Positions 8,632 to 15,530 of a stretch of 24,974 bases of DNA are shown one piece after another. Both the position numbers and the translations under genes were made by a program. The stretch lies in NCBI RefSeq assembly GCF_958350005.1, contig NZ_CATWFF010000008.1:1-24974 (forward strand), given 5' to 3'. The stretch is from an uncultured Megasphaera sp. (lineage in GTDB: Bacteria > Bacillota > Negativicutes > Veillonellales > Megasphaeraceae). The stretch's first letter is position 1, and every line of letters starts with the position of its first letter. A model generated the notes under the pieces. The model worked only from the letters and a program-made list of their open reading frames with translations. It made no database searches and was not told the origin of the DNA.

Positions 8632-8693
8632 CAGGCTCCGGCATGGCCGGAGCCTGTGCTGACCGGGCCGGCATCTGCACAGGTGAGATTTTT
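8632..8693 (+). promoter_or_regulatory. Mutually exclusive hairpins between bamA and ompH
   Basis: CAGGCTCCGGC (8632-8642) and GCCGGAGCCTG (8646-8656) form a perfect 11-bp stem with an ATG loop. CCTGTGC (8653-8659) is perfectly complementary to GCACAGG (8677-8683), with a 17-nt loop, and shares bases 8653-8656 with the first stem, so the two compete. The second is followed 5 nt later by TTTTT (8689-8693), as in a weak intrinsic terminator. The arrangement resembles an attenuator, or a processing/stability element that sets how much ompH message is made relative to bamA. That function is inference. Confidence 0.5.
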
Positions 8694-8727
8694 GTCTGTA
8701 TATAGGCGAAAGGGTGAATGTACGATT

Positions 8728-9213
8728 ATGATGGCAGAAATGGGTAAGAAACGAAACATTAAGATTTTTTCCGGCGTTATTGCGCTGATATTTGTTCTGA
8801 GTATTGCCGGACTGGCTGTAATGCAGATGGGCAATCCCGTAAATGCTGCACCGTCCAGTAATATTGGCGTCGTCGATATGAGCAAAGTCATTACGCCGGA
8901 CAATCAGGATGCGGTAGATATGCAAAAGCAACTGCAGCAGGCCGGTGAAGATATGCAGAAGCAGTTTGAAGAACAGTCGGCCAACATGACAGATGAACAG
9001 AAGCAGGAACTGTTCCAGAAGATGCAGGGCGATATGGCCAAGAAACGTGACGAAATTTTTAAGGGATTACAAGATAAAATTAACACGGCTGTTGGCAATG
9101 TAGCCAATACGAAGGGACTGAGCCTCGTTGTCGACAAGCGCGCCGTTTTATATGGCGGTACAGATATTACCGACCAGGTTACGAAAGAACTGAACAACAG
9201 TCAGTCTAAATAA
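8728..9213 (+). CDS. ompH: Skp/OmpH-family periplasmic chaperone, secreted paralog
   Basis: Skp/OmpH proteins are periplasmic chaperones whose helical arms hold unfolded outer membrane proteins on their way to BamA. I start it at ATG 8728, with AGGGTGA (8711-8717) about 10 nt upstream. An in-frame GTG at 8656 lies inside a hairpin and has no ribosome site. The product is 161 aa. A basic N-terminus and hydrophobic segment end near PVNA-APSS, a plausible signal peptidase site, although an uncleaved anchor cannot be excluded. Next comes the family N-terminal strand IGVVDMSKV, then a Gln/Met/Lys-rich coiled coil, and the closing strands VVDKRAVLYGGTDITDQV typical of the family. It is the first of three tandem paralogs directly after bamA. 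Confidence 0.85.
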   Translation: MMAEMGKKRNIKIFSGVIALIFVLSIAGLAVMQMGNPVNAAPSSNIGVVDMSKVITPDNQDAVDMQKQLQQAGEDMQKQFEEQSANMTDEQKQELFQKMQGDMAKKRDEIFKGLQDKINTAVGNVANTKGLSLVVDKRAVLYGGTDITDQVTKELNNSQSK

Positions 9214-9224
9214 GGAAGGCCGCA

Positions 9225-10169
9225 ATGAATCGGAGATATGCAGTGCTGGTGGGCATTCTCGTCGTTGTTCTGTCCATTGTTCTGTCCATTGGTCTGGGAC
9301 TGTATACGTTTAAGCGGCCGCAGCCGGTTCCGGAGGCGGCCATGCCGGTATATGCCTATGCCGATGTGGAGCACATCCTGATGAGTCATCCCCGGTACAG
9401 CGAGTATCACCGCCTGGAACTGGAATATAATGCCATGGTGGCGCAGTATCAGTTTGAGCAATGGAACTATTCTCATAAAGCCGCTGCTGAAGGCCCTGTA
9501 TCCCGGCAATTTGCTGCCGTAGATGCGGCAGGAACAGAGGCATTGAATCAGGAGCTGAAAGCCCGAATTGCTTTGAAGGAAAACGAGCTGAATCATGGCC
9601 TGCAGCAGCAATATGAGAAGCTGGTGCAGGAAAAAAAGAAAACCCAGACTGTCATTTCCAATGCAGATAATCTTAAGATTGTCAATTTACGGCTCAAGTT
9701 ACAGAATCTGATGCTGACGGAAGAAGAAAAAAAGGAAGCAGAAGAAGAATTGAACCGCCTTCTGAGCGCAGCTGGAACGGACGTAAAGGTTACGAATCAG
9801 ACAGCTGCGGAAATCGATGCGGCTATGGCCCCGTATAGGGAAGAAGCAAAAAAGACGCTGACTGACTATATGGCAACGGTCAAAGCGGAATTGGAACAGC
9901 GCCAGCAGAACAGCCGCAGCGCCTTTGATCAGCAACTGGCAACGATTCAGGACCGGCCAGATCCGGCGATCTGGAATCAGCAGTGGAAAGAGAAGCTTGA
10001 ACAACAAGAACGGCAGATGAATGATGTAAAAACCGCGATTATGGCGGATATCCGTGAAAAAGCAGGCGATGTAGCTCAGGAAAAAGGCATCGATATGATT
10101 TTTGGCGAATATGCCGGCATAGGAACGGCAATTGATGTAACAGATGATATTATTGCCAAACTGGCGTAA
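9225..10169 (+). CDS. OmpH-like protein, long membrane-anchored paralog
   Basis: This is the second OmpH-like gene, 314 aa, about twice the usual Skp length. AAGGAAGG (9212-9219) precedes ATG 9225. Residues ~5-28 are a strongly hydrophobic segment with no clear cleavage site, so it is probably anchored in the inner membrane facing the periplasm. VYAYADVEHILMSHPRYSEY matches the start of an OmpH domain. A long charged coiled-coil region follows (Glu/Lys/Gln-rich, ~residues 100-270). The ending, IDMIFGEY then AIDVTDDIIAKL, matches the closing strands of its neighbours. The lengthened arm could mean a larger client cavity, or two fused helical hairpins; this is inference. The gap to the preceding gene is 11 nt and to the following one 14 nt, indicating one operon. 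I assign the family confidently but no gene symbol. Confidence 0.78.
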   Translation: MNRRYAVLVGILVVVLSIVLSIGLGLYTFKRPQPVPEAAMPVYAYADVEHILMSHPRYSEYHRLELEYNAMVAQYQFEQWNYSHKAAAEGPVSRQFAAVDAAGTEALNQELKARIALKENELNHGLQQQYEKLVQEKKKTQTVISNADNLKIVNLRLKLQNLMLTEEEKKEAEEELNRLLSAAGTDVKVTNQTAAEIDAAMAPYREEAKKTLTDYMATVKAELEQRQQNSRSAFDQQLATIQDRPDPAIWNQQWKEKLEQQERQMNDVKTAIMADIREKAGDVAQEKGIDMIFGEYAGIGTAIDVTDDIIAKLA

Positions 10170-10183
10170 CAGGAGGAACGGGA

Positions 10184-10603
10184 ATGAGCAGAAGTTGGAA
10201 GCGCCTGGCCGCAGCGGCAGTCCTTGCCCTTTCGGCAGGCGTTCTTGCCGGCTGCGGCGGTGCCGATAATGTAGGTGTCGTCGATATGCAGCGCGTGCAG
10301 AAAGAAGCGCCGCTGGTGCAGCAGTACAAGACGAAAACAGAAGAAAAGCAGAAATCTGTAGAACAGGAACTGCAAAGTGCCAAGGGAACTGTATCTGATG
10401 AAGAATATCAGAAAAAGCAGCAGCAGGCACAGCAGGAACTGAATATTTTTGCCGCCAGTATGCAGCGGCAGTTTATGTCCGATATTCAAAGCAAGCTGGC
10501 TGAAGTTGCCAAAACGAAGAATGTCGGCATTGTCGTCATTAAAGATGCCGTGCCTAATGGCGGTATTGATGTGACGGACGAATTAATTGCAAAATTGCAG
10601 TAA
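10184..10603 (+). CDS. OmpH/Skp-family lipoprotein
   Basis: This is the third OmpH-like gene, 139 aa, preceded by AGGAGG (10171-10176) 7 nt before ATG 10184. The N-terminus is a lipoprotein signal with lipobox LAGC, so Cys24 should be lipidated. After GG comes the OmpH strand VGVVDMQRV. Then comes a Lys/Gln/Glu coiled-coil hairpin (residues ~45-105), and the ending VGIVVIKDAVPNGGIDVTDELIAKL is nearly the same as those of the two upstream paralogs. The lipid anchor would fix this chaperone at a membrane, unlike free Skp. The residues after the Cys (GG) contain no Asp at +2, the proteobacterial inner-membrane retention signal, but that rule may not hold here. It sits 14 nt before the lpxD start. 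Confidence 0.85.
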   Translation: MSRSWKRLAAAAVLALSAGVLAGCGGADNVGVVDMQRVQKEAPLVQQYKTKTEEKQKSVEQELQSAKGTVSDEEYQKKQQQAQQELNIFAASMQRQFMSDIQSKLAEVAKTKNVGIVVIKDAVPNGGIDVTDELIAKLQ

Positions 10604-10617
10604 AGGGGTTGTCTACA

Positions 10618-11646
10618 GTGAAAAAAACAGTACAGGAATTAGCCGAGTTTCTTGGCGGTAAGGTCATTGGTAACGGCGAGGTTCTTATTGATGACGTAAA
10701 AGGGCTGGCAGAAGCAGGAACGACGGATATTTCTTTTGCCGTCGATCCGTATACGGAATATTTGCCGCAAGTTCATGCCGGTGCCGTCATCGTAGAAAAA
10801 GAAGTTCCTGCCGGCGATAATACGCTCATTGTCGTAGAAAATCCCCGCCTGGCCTTTTCAAAACTCCTCGTACTGTTTCATCCCCGCCAGTCTGTCGAAT
10901 CAGGTATCCATCCTTCGGCTGTTATCGACAATACTGCCTCTGTTGGTACCGGTACGGCCGTTATGGCTTATGCAGTTGTTGGGAAGCATGTCAGCATTGG
11001 CGAAGATTGTACGATATACCCTTATGTCTTTATTGGTGACAACGTGAAAATTGGCAGGGGGACGGTTATTTTTCCCGGCGCTGTTATTCATGAAAACTGC
11101 GTATTAGGCGAACGGAACGTCATTCGTGCCCATGCCGTTATTGGCGGCGAAGGCTTTGGCTTTGCCACGAAAGATGGGCGGCATACGCGAATTCCTCAGA
11201 TTGGCAATGTTGAAATCGGCGATGACGTTGAAATCGGCGCATGTACCTGCATCGACAATGCTACGTTGGGATCGACGAAAGTAGCCAGAGGCACGAAAAT
11301 TGACAATCTCGTCCATTTAGGACATAATGTTGAAATTGGTGAAGATTGCTTTATTATTGCACAGACAGGCATTGCCGGCAGTACAAAAGCTGGCAATCAT
11401 GTTATTTTTGCCGGTCAGACTGGCTGTACAGGCCATATTACGATTGGCGACAATGCCGTGTTTGCCGGAAAGTCAGGAATTGTCGGCAATATGGAAGGCA
11501 ATCAGACCTATGCCGGCTTTCCGGCCCGTCCTCACATGGAATGGAGCCGGACGCAGGTCTACATTAAACGGCTGCCGGAAATGGCTAAAACAATTAAAGC
11601 CCTGGAAGAGAAGATTGCTGCCTTGGAAAAGAAGGCTGACAAATAA
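10618..11646 (+). CDS. lpxD: UDP-3-O-acylglucosamine N-acyltransferase LpxD
   Basis: LpxD adds the second hydroxyacyl chain, from acyl-ACP, to UDP-3-O-acylglucosamine in the third step of lipid A synthesis, in the cytoplasm. I choose GTG 10618 (342 aa, close to the usual ~340), with AAAGGGG (10602-10608) 9 nt upstream; the in-frame TTG at 10609 would abut that site. The N-terminal uridine-binding domain spans ~1-95. A left-handed parallel beta-helix of hexapeptide repeats (I/V-G-x-x pattern) follows, for example VSIGEDCTIYPYVFIGDNVKIG, shown here only in part. The catalytic His lies in HLGHN (His236 from the GTG start). GGEGFGFA and the C-terminal helical tail (LEEKIAALEKK) are also typical. 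It follows the OmpH genes directly, a common arrangement in diderm bacteria. The presence of this gene implies lipopolysaccharide production. Confidence 0.95.
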   Translation: MKKTVQELAEFLGGKVIGNGEVLIDDVKGLAEAGTTDISFAVDPYTEYLPQVHAGAVIVEKEVPAGDNTLIVVENPRLAFSKLLVLFHPRQSVESGIHPSAVIDNTASVGTGTAVMAYAVVGKHVSIGEDCTIYPYVFIGDNVKIGRGTVIFPGAVIHENCVLGERNVIRAHAVIGGEGFGFATKDGRHTRIPQIGNVEIGDDVEIGACTCIDNATLGSTKVARGTKIDNLVHLGHNVEIGEDCFIIAQTGIAGSTKAGNHVIFAGQTGCTGHITIGDNAVFAGKSGIVGNMEGNQTYAGFPARPHMEWSRTQVYIKRLPEMAKTIKALEEKIAALEKKADK

Positions 11647-11657
11647 AGGAGAGCTGT

Positions 11658-12554
11658 ATGTATACATTCATGAAAGTACTTGGTTGTATCGTGTGCCATC
11701 TACCGGAGGGAATGCGTCGTCAGTTTGGTGTCTTTCTGGGATGGTTTTTCTGGACCTTTGTGCCGATGAAGCGGAAGCGTCTGGCCCAGCAGCAAATCCT
11801 GGACTGCGGCATTACAGAAGATCCGCAGCAGGCCATGGCCATTGCCAAAGCCAGTACAGTACGCTTCGGCCCCATGATAATAGAAGTCCTTTCGTATCCA
11901 TTGTATACAAAAGACGTGCTGGCAAAAAAAATTACTTTCGTAGGGCAGGAATATTTGGAAGACCTGAAAAAAAGCGGCGAAGGGGCTGTTTTTATGGCTT
12001 CCCATGCCGGTAACTGGGAGCTTCTCGGCGCAGCGCTGGCCATGAATGGATATCCGCTGATTTCGGTTGCCCAAGAACAGAACAACAAAGGCGCCGATCG
12101 GTTTATCAATGAATATCGGACCATGATGAAGCAGCACGTTACGTATAAAACGGGGATTCGTGATATGATCCGGTTTCTGGCTGAAGGCCGCTATATTGGA
12201 CTACTCATGGATCAGGATCCTGGATACGCAGGCATTATGGTCAAGCTGTTTGGCAGAAATACGCTGACTCCAGATGGTCCGGCAAAACTGGCTTCCCTCA
12301 GCAATTATCCGATTGTGACCGTCTTTATTCATGAAGACCGGCCATATCATCATGTAATTGAAGTGCTGCCGCCATTTCGTCCCTGGCCACTTGGCGAGAA
12401 AAAGACAAAAGAGGAAAAAAAGCGTATCATATACGAGGTAACGCAGCGGCTTAATGACCGCCTGGAAGCACATCTTCGCGCTTATCCGGAAGATTGGTTC
12501 TGGCTGCATAATCGCTGGAAATGGACGAAGCGCTATGAAGAGAAACGACAGTAA
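11658..12554 (+). CDS. LpxL/HtrB-like lysophospholipid (lipid A) acyltransferase
   Basis: This 298-aa protein belongs to the LpxL/LpxM family, which transfers late acyl chains onto Kdo-lipid A at the inner membrane. AGGAG (11647-11651) sits 6 nt before ATG 11658. The diagnostic H-x4-E motif is HAGNWE at residues 116-121, with the family-typical sequence ASHAGNWELLG. Further conserved blocks are ADRFINEYR, the MDQDPG stretch, and the ending EDWFWLHNRWK, which is a hallmark of the family. The N-terminus has a hydrophobic segment (about residues 23-36) for membrane association. It lies 11 nt after lpxD and is the last gene before the terminator at 12559. I cannot tell whether it adds the laurate-like or the myristate-like chain, so I leave the symbol empty. 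Confidence 0.9.
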   Translation: MYTFMKVLGCIVCHLPEGMRRQFGVFLGWFFWTFVPMKRKRLAQQQILDCGITEDPQQAMAIAKASTVRFGPMIIEVLSYPLYTKDVLAKKITFVGQEYLEDLKKSGEGAVFMASHAGNWELLGAALAMNGYPLISVAQEQNNKGADRFINEYRTMMKQHVTYKTGIRDMIRFLAEGRYIGLLMDQDPGYAGIMVKLFGRNTLTPDGPAKLASLSNYPIVTVFIHEDRPYHHVIEVLPPFRPWPLGEKKTKEEKKRIIYEVTQRLNDRLEAHLRAYPEDWFWLHNRWKWTKRYEEKRQ

Positions 12555-12558
12555 CTGG

Positions 12559-12605
12559 AAAACCGCCGCATACAGAAGCAAGGCCTGTCTGTATTCGGCG
12601 GTTTT
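12559..12605 (+). terminator. Bidirectional intrinsic terminator after the envelope operon
   Basis: AAAACCGCCG (12559-12568) pairs perfectly with CGGCGGTTTT (12596-12605). After a single C/T mismatch, ATACAGA (12570-12576) pairs with TCTGTAT (12588-12594), leaving an 11-nt loop. The stem ends in TTTT on the + strand and in AAAA on its left, so it can work in both directions. Confidence 0.85.
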
Positions 12606-12645
12606 ATAAAAACAGAACACTCCGCAGGGATGGGAGAGATAACTT

Positions 12646-12975
12646 GTGGAACAGAAATTAACATGGAAGCAGTCGGCACTGCGTCAGCCGGCTTTGATAC
12701 AACAATATATACAGCCATTAGCAGATATCTTTAAAGTTCTTGGTGATCCGACGCGGCTGCGAATTTTGCAGACTCTTATGGAAGGGGAACGATGTGTCCG
12801 GGATATTAGCGACCAAATCCAGATGGGCCAGTCTGCCGTGTCTCATCAGCTGCGGATTTTGCGGGATGCCCGGCTCGTCCAGTTCCGGCGCGACGGTAAA
12901 GTCGTATATTATTCTCTGGCAGATAATCATGTATTTACCTTGCTGTCCGTAGGCCTGGAACATGTTGCGGAATAA
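12646..12975 (+). CDS. ArsR/SmtB-family metal-sensing repressor (alpha-5 site)
   Basis: This is a 109-aa winged-helix repressor starting at GTG 12646, 8 nt after GGGAGA (12632-12637). The ArsR signature is clear: FKVLGDPTRLRILQTL (~29-44), the recognition helix region QSAVSHQLRILRDARLV (~62-78), and the wing RRDGKVVYYSL. The C-terminal helix carries Asp93, His95, His106 and Glu109. Their spacing (0, +2, +13, +16) is that of the SmtB alpha-5 zinc site (D, H, H, E), so a Zn(II), Co(II) or Ni(II) sensor is the best guess. The alpha-3 Cys cluster of ArsR/CadC is incomplete: only one Cys (Cys50, ERCVRD) is present. Such proteins normally control an adjacent metal exporter, but none is nearby. Its neighbours are a lipid A gene upstream, behind a terminator, and sixA 38 nt downstream. 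I saw no clear 12-2-12 operator. Confidence 0.88.
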   Translation: MEQKLTWKQSALRQPALIQQYIQPLADIFKVLGDPTRLRILQTLMEGERCVRDISDQIQMGQSAVSHQLRILRDARLVQFRRDGKVVYYSLADNHVFTLLSVGLEHVAE

Positions 12976-13013
12976 AGCAAGTGTACACTGCAGGACAAAG
13001 GAGTGTGAAAACA

Positions 13014-13523
13014 ATGTATGTCTGCTTAATGCGCCATGGCAAAGCGGAACCGTATACTGCCGGCTGTGATGATGGAGCGCGCAAACTGGTAGATAAAGGA
13101 AAAAAGCAGGTTGCTGCCGTGGCGGAAACGGCACCTATCTGGTGGCCTGCCGGAAAGACCGTCATATGGACCAGCCCATATATACGCGCCCGTCAGACTG
13201 CTGAATATATGTATCAGTCTATTTCCTGTACGGAAATGCATACTCATGAGGCAATTGCTTCCGGCAATTGGGATGCTGTGTACAGACAGATCCTTTGCCC
13301 GGCAGCGGCAGATACGATATGCATTGTCGGCCATTCCCCCTATTTAGATCAGTGGGCTTCCCGCTGGACTGGCAGTACACTCGAGTTTAAGACAGGCAGT
13401 ATTGCCCTGTTTTCCTATGATCCCTATGCAGGCGCTGCCGGAGGCGGCAAGTTATTGCTGTACCTCCATCCGGAAACTGCCAAACAGATGTATGGCAACT
13501 GTAAAAAGGAGGGGTTTATATGA
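13014..13523 (+). CDS. sixA: SixA-like phosphohistidine phosphatase (histidine phosphatase superfamily)
   Basis: SixA-type enzymes remove phosphate from phosphohistidine in phosphorelay or phosphotransferase proteins, using a histidine nucleophile. I start at ATG 13014 (169 aa), with AAAGGAG (12997-13003) 10 nt upstream. GTG 13005 lies too close to that site and GTG 12981 has none. The RHG motif is near the N-terminus (Arg7-His8-Gly9, in LMRHGKAEP). The usual SPYIRARQTAEY block follows at ~55-65, and the second catalytic His is in VGHSPYL (His107). The length matches SixA (~160 aa) rather than the longer phosphoglycerate mutases. The C-terminus overlaps thiD by 4 nt, so the two are translationally coupled. 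The true substrate is unknown; the symbol is assigned by family resemblance. Confidence 0.8.
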   Translation: MYVCLMRHGKAEPYTAGCDDGARKLVDKGKKQVAAVAETAPIWWPAGKTVIWTSPYIRARQTAEYMYQSISCTEMHTHEAIASGNWDAVYRQILCPAAADTICIVGHSPYLDQWASRWTGSTLEFKTGSIALFSYDPYAGAAGGGKLLLYLHPETAKQMYGNCKKEGFI

Positions 13524-14323
13524 TGAAACACGTATTATCCATTGCCGGCACCGATCCATCCGGCGGCGCTGGTGCATCTGCAGACTGCAAGACCTTTTGT
13601 GCCCATGGCTGCTATGCCTTGAATGTTATTACAGCCGTCGTTTCGCAGAATACGCAGGGCGTACGCGGGTATATGGATGTTACGCCGGAACTGATAGCCT
13701 CGCAGCTGGATGCGGTCTTTGAAGATATTGACGTCGATGCTGTTAAAATTGGAATGGTCAGCGTACCGGAAACGATCCGCATTATTGCTGATAAGCTGCG
13801 GCAGTACGATGCACCTGTGACCGTTGTTGATCCCGTAATGGTGGCGACAAGCGGACATCGGCTGCTGGCTCCGGAAGCGGAAAAAACACTGACAGAAGTG
13901 CTGCTGCCATTAGCTGATGTACTGACACCGAATATACCGGAAGCCGAAGTGCTTACAGGCCAGCCGATTGAAACGCTGGCACAGATGAAAAAGGCAGCCC
14001 AGGATATTGCTGCCATGGGCCCGCAGGCGGTTCTGGTCAAAGGCGGTCACCGGACAGCGGATGCGACGGATATTTTGTACAGCCGCGGCGAGTTCTACTA
14101 CTTTGAAGGACAGCGCGTGAACAGCACGAGTACCCATGGTACAGGTTGTTCCCTGTCCAGTGCCATTGCGGCTAATTTGGCCAATGGCCTGGCTCTGCCG
14201 GAAGCCGTTCGGGAAGCAAAATTCTTTGTATATGAAGGAATTCGTCATGCTGAACCTATTGGCAAAGGGCATGGGCCGATTCATCACTTTTACTCGCTGT
14301 ATAAAAAAGCAGGATTGCTGTAA
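13520..14323 (+). CDS. thiD: Hydroxymethylpyrimidine / phosphomethylpyrimidine kinase ThiD
   Basis: ThiD phosphorylates hydroxymethylpyrimidine and its monophosphate to the diphosphate used in thiamin synthesis, in the cytoplasm. The product has 267 aa, a normal length. AAAAGGAGGGG upstream supports ATG 13520, which overlaps the sixA stop as ATGA; ATG 13523 is an equally possible start. Ribokinase-fold markers are all visible: SIAGTDPSGGAGASAD near the N-terminus (ThiD-type GSDSGGGAGIQAD equivalent), VDPVMVATSG, LTPNIPEAEVL and VLVKGGHR. The anion hole HGTGC sits at residues 206-210, with Cys210 where ThiD enzymes have their conserved cysteine. No other thiamin genes are in the window and no TPP riboswitch was recognised. 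A pyridoxal kinase activity, known for some ThiD-like enzymes of Firmicutes, is an alternative or additional role. Confidence 0.93.
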   Translation: MMKHVLSIAGTDPSGGAGASADCKTFCAHGCYALNVITAVVSQNTQGVRGYMDVTPELIASQLDAVFEDIDVDAVKIGMVSVPETIRIIADKLRQYDAPVTVVDPVMVATSGHRLLAPEAEKTLTEVLLPLADVLTPNIPEAEVLTGQPIETLAQMKKAAQDIAAMGPQAVLVKGGHRTADATDILYSRGEFYYFEGQRVNSTSTHGTGCSLSSAIAANLANGLALPEAVREAKFFVYEGIRHAEPIGKGHGPIHHFYSLYKKAGLL

Positions 14324-14341
14324 TCAAGAGGAGGAATAACA

Positions 14342-15238
14342 ATGAAGTTTTCTTGGAAACGAGCTGTCTGCGCTGCAGCTTCTGTCATGCTGCTGAGCAG
14401 CAGTGCAGCTGCCGCCGAATCTGCTGATGTTTCGGCAGCACAGGTAAGCACAGTATCGGCAGAGGCAGTATATGAACAGGCTGCGCAGCATATGGCGGCC
14501 CACCCGGAAGGAAACTATGTGATTCAGATGAATATGAACATGCCCTTTGTCGGTTCTGTGGCAGCCAAAACGACACTGGATATGCAGGTAGATCCGAAGT
14601 TTGCCGCCCAAAGTCAGACGGAACTGAATATACTGGGGAAATCCTATGCCGTACAGGGATATGCAGAACAGCAGGGGAATATTCTCCATCTGTACTATGG
14701 AAAGCAGGACGAAGGTGCGATGCACTGGAAACATCGGGAAGAAACGCTGAAGAGCGATGCCCCCATTGGCAAAACGGCTGCCGGCAAAAAGCGGAATGTC
14801 ATGGCCGGCGTCAAGGCCGTTACTCCTGCCGGGACAGGACAATATAAGGTAGTATTTGATGCATCGCGGCTGTATACAGATGCTGATAAGGCAGAATGGA
14901 AACAGAAGGGACTGACAGACCAGCAGATTGCCATGCTTTCAAAGGTACTGCAGGCACTGCAGCAGGCTGGTGATGTAACGGCTGTCGTTACGATTGACGG
15001 GCAGACCCAGCGCATTTCCCGTGTCGTGCTGCCGCTGACGCCGCAGCTGCGGACTGCTGTTCAGGCTGCCTTTAGCCTGTCTTCCCTGTCTGAAGCAGAT
15101 AAGGCGATTGTGTCGCAGTTCGTCCAGTACAGTGATATGTCTCTTCAGATAGACTGCAGAGACCTTCCGAGTCATACGGTTATCGCAGTGCCTGACGAAG
15201 TTAGAAGACAGGCAGAAAACAGCATATCAGCTCATTAG
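14342..15238 (+). CDS. Secreted protein of unknown function, DUF6612-like
   Basis: This 298-aa protein has a Sec signal peptide (MKFSWKR, hydrophobic run, cleavage near AAA-ES at about residue 25-26) and no lipobox. The strong ribosome site AGAGGAGG (14327-14334) is 7 nt before ATG 14342, 18 nt after thiD. The mature part begins with a helix (AEAVYEQAAQHMA) and then alternating strands such as YVIQMNMNMPF, TLDMQVDPK and ILHLYYGKQ. The pattern resembles the LolA/LppX-like fold of DUF6612-type exported proteins of Firmicutes, which are thought to bind lipids or act in the envelope. I base this on pattern only. A charged helical middle (~175-205) and a final strand segment LQIDCRDLP follow. It is the last gene before a strong terminator, so it is probably co-transcribed with sixA-thiD. 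Confidence 0.55.
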   Translation: MKFSWKRAVCAAASVMLLSSSAAAAESADVSAAQVSTVSAEAVYEQAAQHMAAHPEGNYVIQMNMNMPFVGSVAAKTTLDMQVDPKFAAQSQTELNILGKSYAVQGYAEQQGNILHLYYGKQDEGAMHWKHREETLKSDAPIGKTAAGKKRNVMAGVKAVTPAGTGQYKVVFDASRLYTDADKAEWKQKGLTDQQIAMLSKVLQALQQAGDVTAVVTIDGQTQRISRVVLPLTPQLRTAVQAAFSLSSLSEADKAIVSQFVQYSDMSLQIDCRDLPSHTVIAVPDEVRRQAENSISAH

Positions 15239-15258
15239 ATGTTGGCTTTATTTTGAGG

Positions 15259-15305
15259 CAGCGGCGTTTTCGGTCAGGGACAGACAGAAAAGCGCCGCTG
15301 TTTTT
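15259..15305 (+). terminator. Intrinsic terminator
   Basis: CAGCGGCG (15259-15266) pairs with CGCCGCTG (15293-15300). TTTTC (15267-15271) continues the stem against GAAAA (15287-15291), with one bulged G at 15292 and a 15-nt loop. TTTTT follows at 15301-15305. It closes the sixA-thiD transcript. Confidence 0.9.
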
Positions 15306-15384
15306 CTGTATTGTTTTACTACTGGTTAATACAAAATGCACTAAATACTATAAAAAAGGGCAACTTTTTTGTGTAATTCAGAGA

Positions 15385-15430
15385 AATTTGCCTGCAAATT
15401 ATTGACAGAAAATCAGAAATAACGGAAAAT
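15385..15430 (+). promoter_or_regulatory. Probable rnj promoter with adjacent palindrome
   Basis: TTGACA (15402-15407) is a perfect -35 box. The base run GAAAAT at 15425-15430 (17-nt spacing, 4/6 match) or the better hexamer TATGAT at 15430-15435 (22-nt spacing, too long) would be the -10. One base upstream of the -35 lies a palindrome, AATTTGC-CT-GCAAATT (15385-15400), shaped like a repressor or activator site. The surrounding 15306-15440 is AT-rich and also carries AAAAAAG/CTTTTTT (15352-15358 with 15364-15370). Confidence 0.5.
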
Positions 15431-15477
15431 ATGATAGAAGACGTAAGTCTATTATTGTTCGTTATATCTGAAAGCGG

Positions 15478-15530
15478 GCGCATCATACGCAGAAATACGT
15501 GTAGTACGGACGGCAGGCGTAGGGATGTGC
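15478..15530 (+). promoter_or_regulatory. Hairpin in the RNase J 5' leader
   Basis: GCGCATC (15478-15484) pairs with GATGTGC (15524-15530), including one G-U wobble. After a small internal loop, TACGC (15486-15490) pairs with GCGTA (15517-15521). This gives a 12-bp stem in the leader of about 190 nt before the rnj start. There is no T run after it. The remaining leader, 15531-15608, shows no other strong pairing. Confidence 0.4.

Noticed and set aside
8656..8727. Upstream in-frame GTG start for the first ompH gene
   Set aside because: It would add 24 residues encoded by hairpin sequence with no ribosome site. ATG 8728 gives a normal signal peptide and has AGGGTGA upstream.
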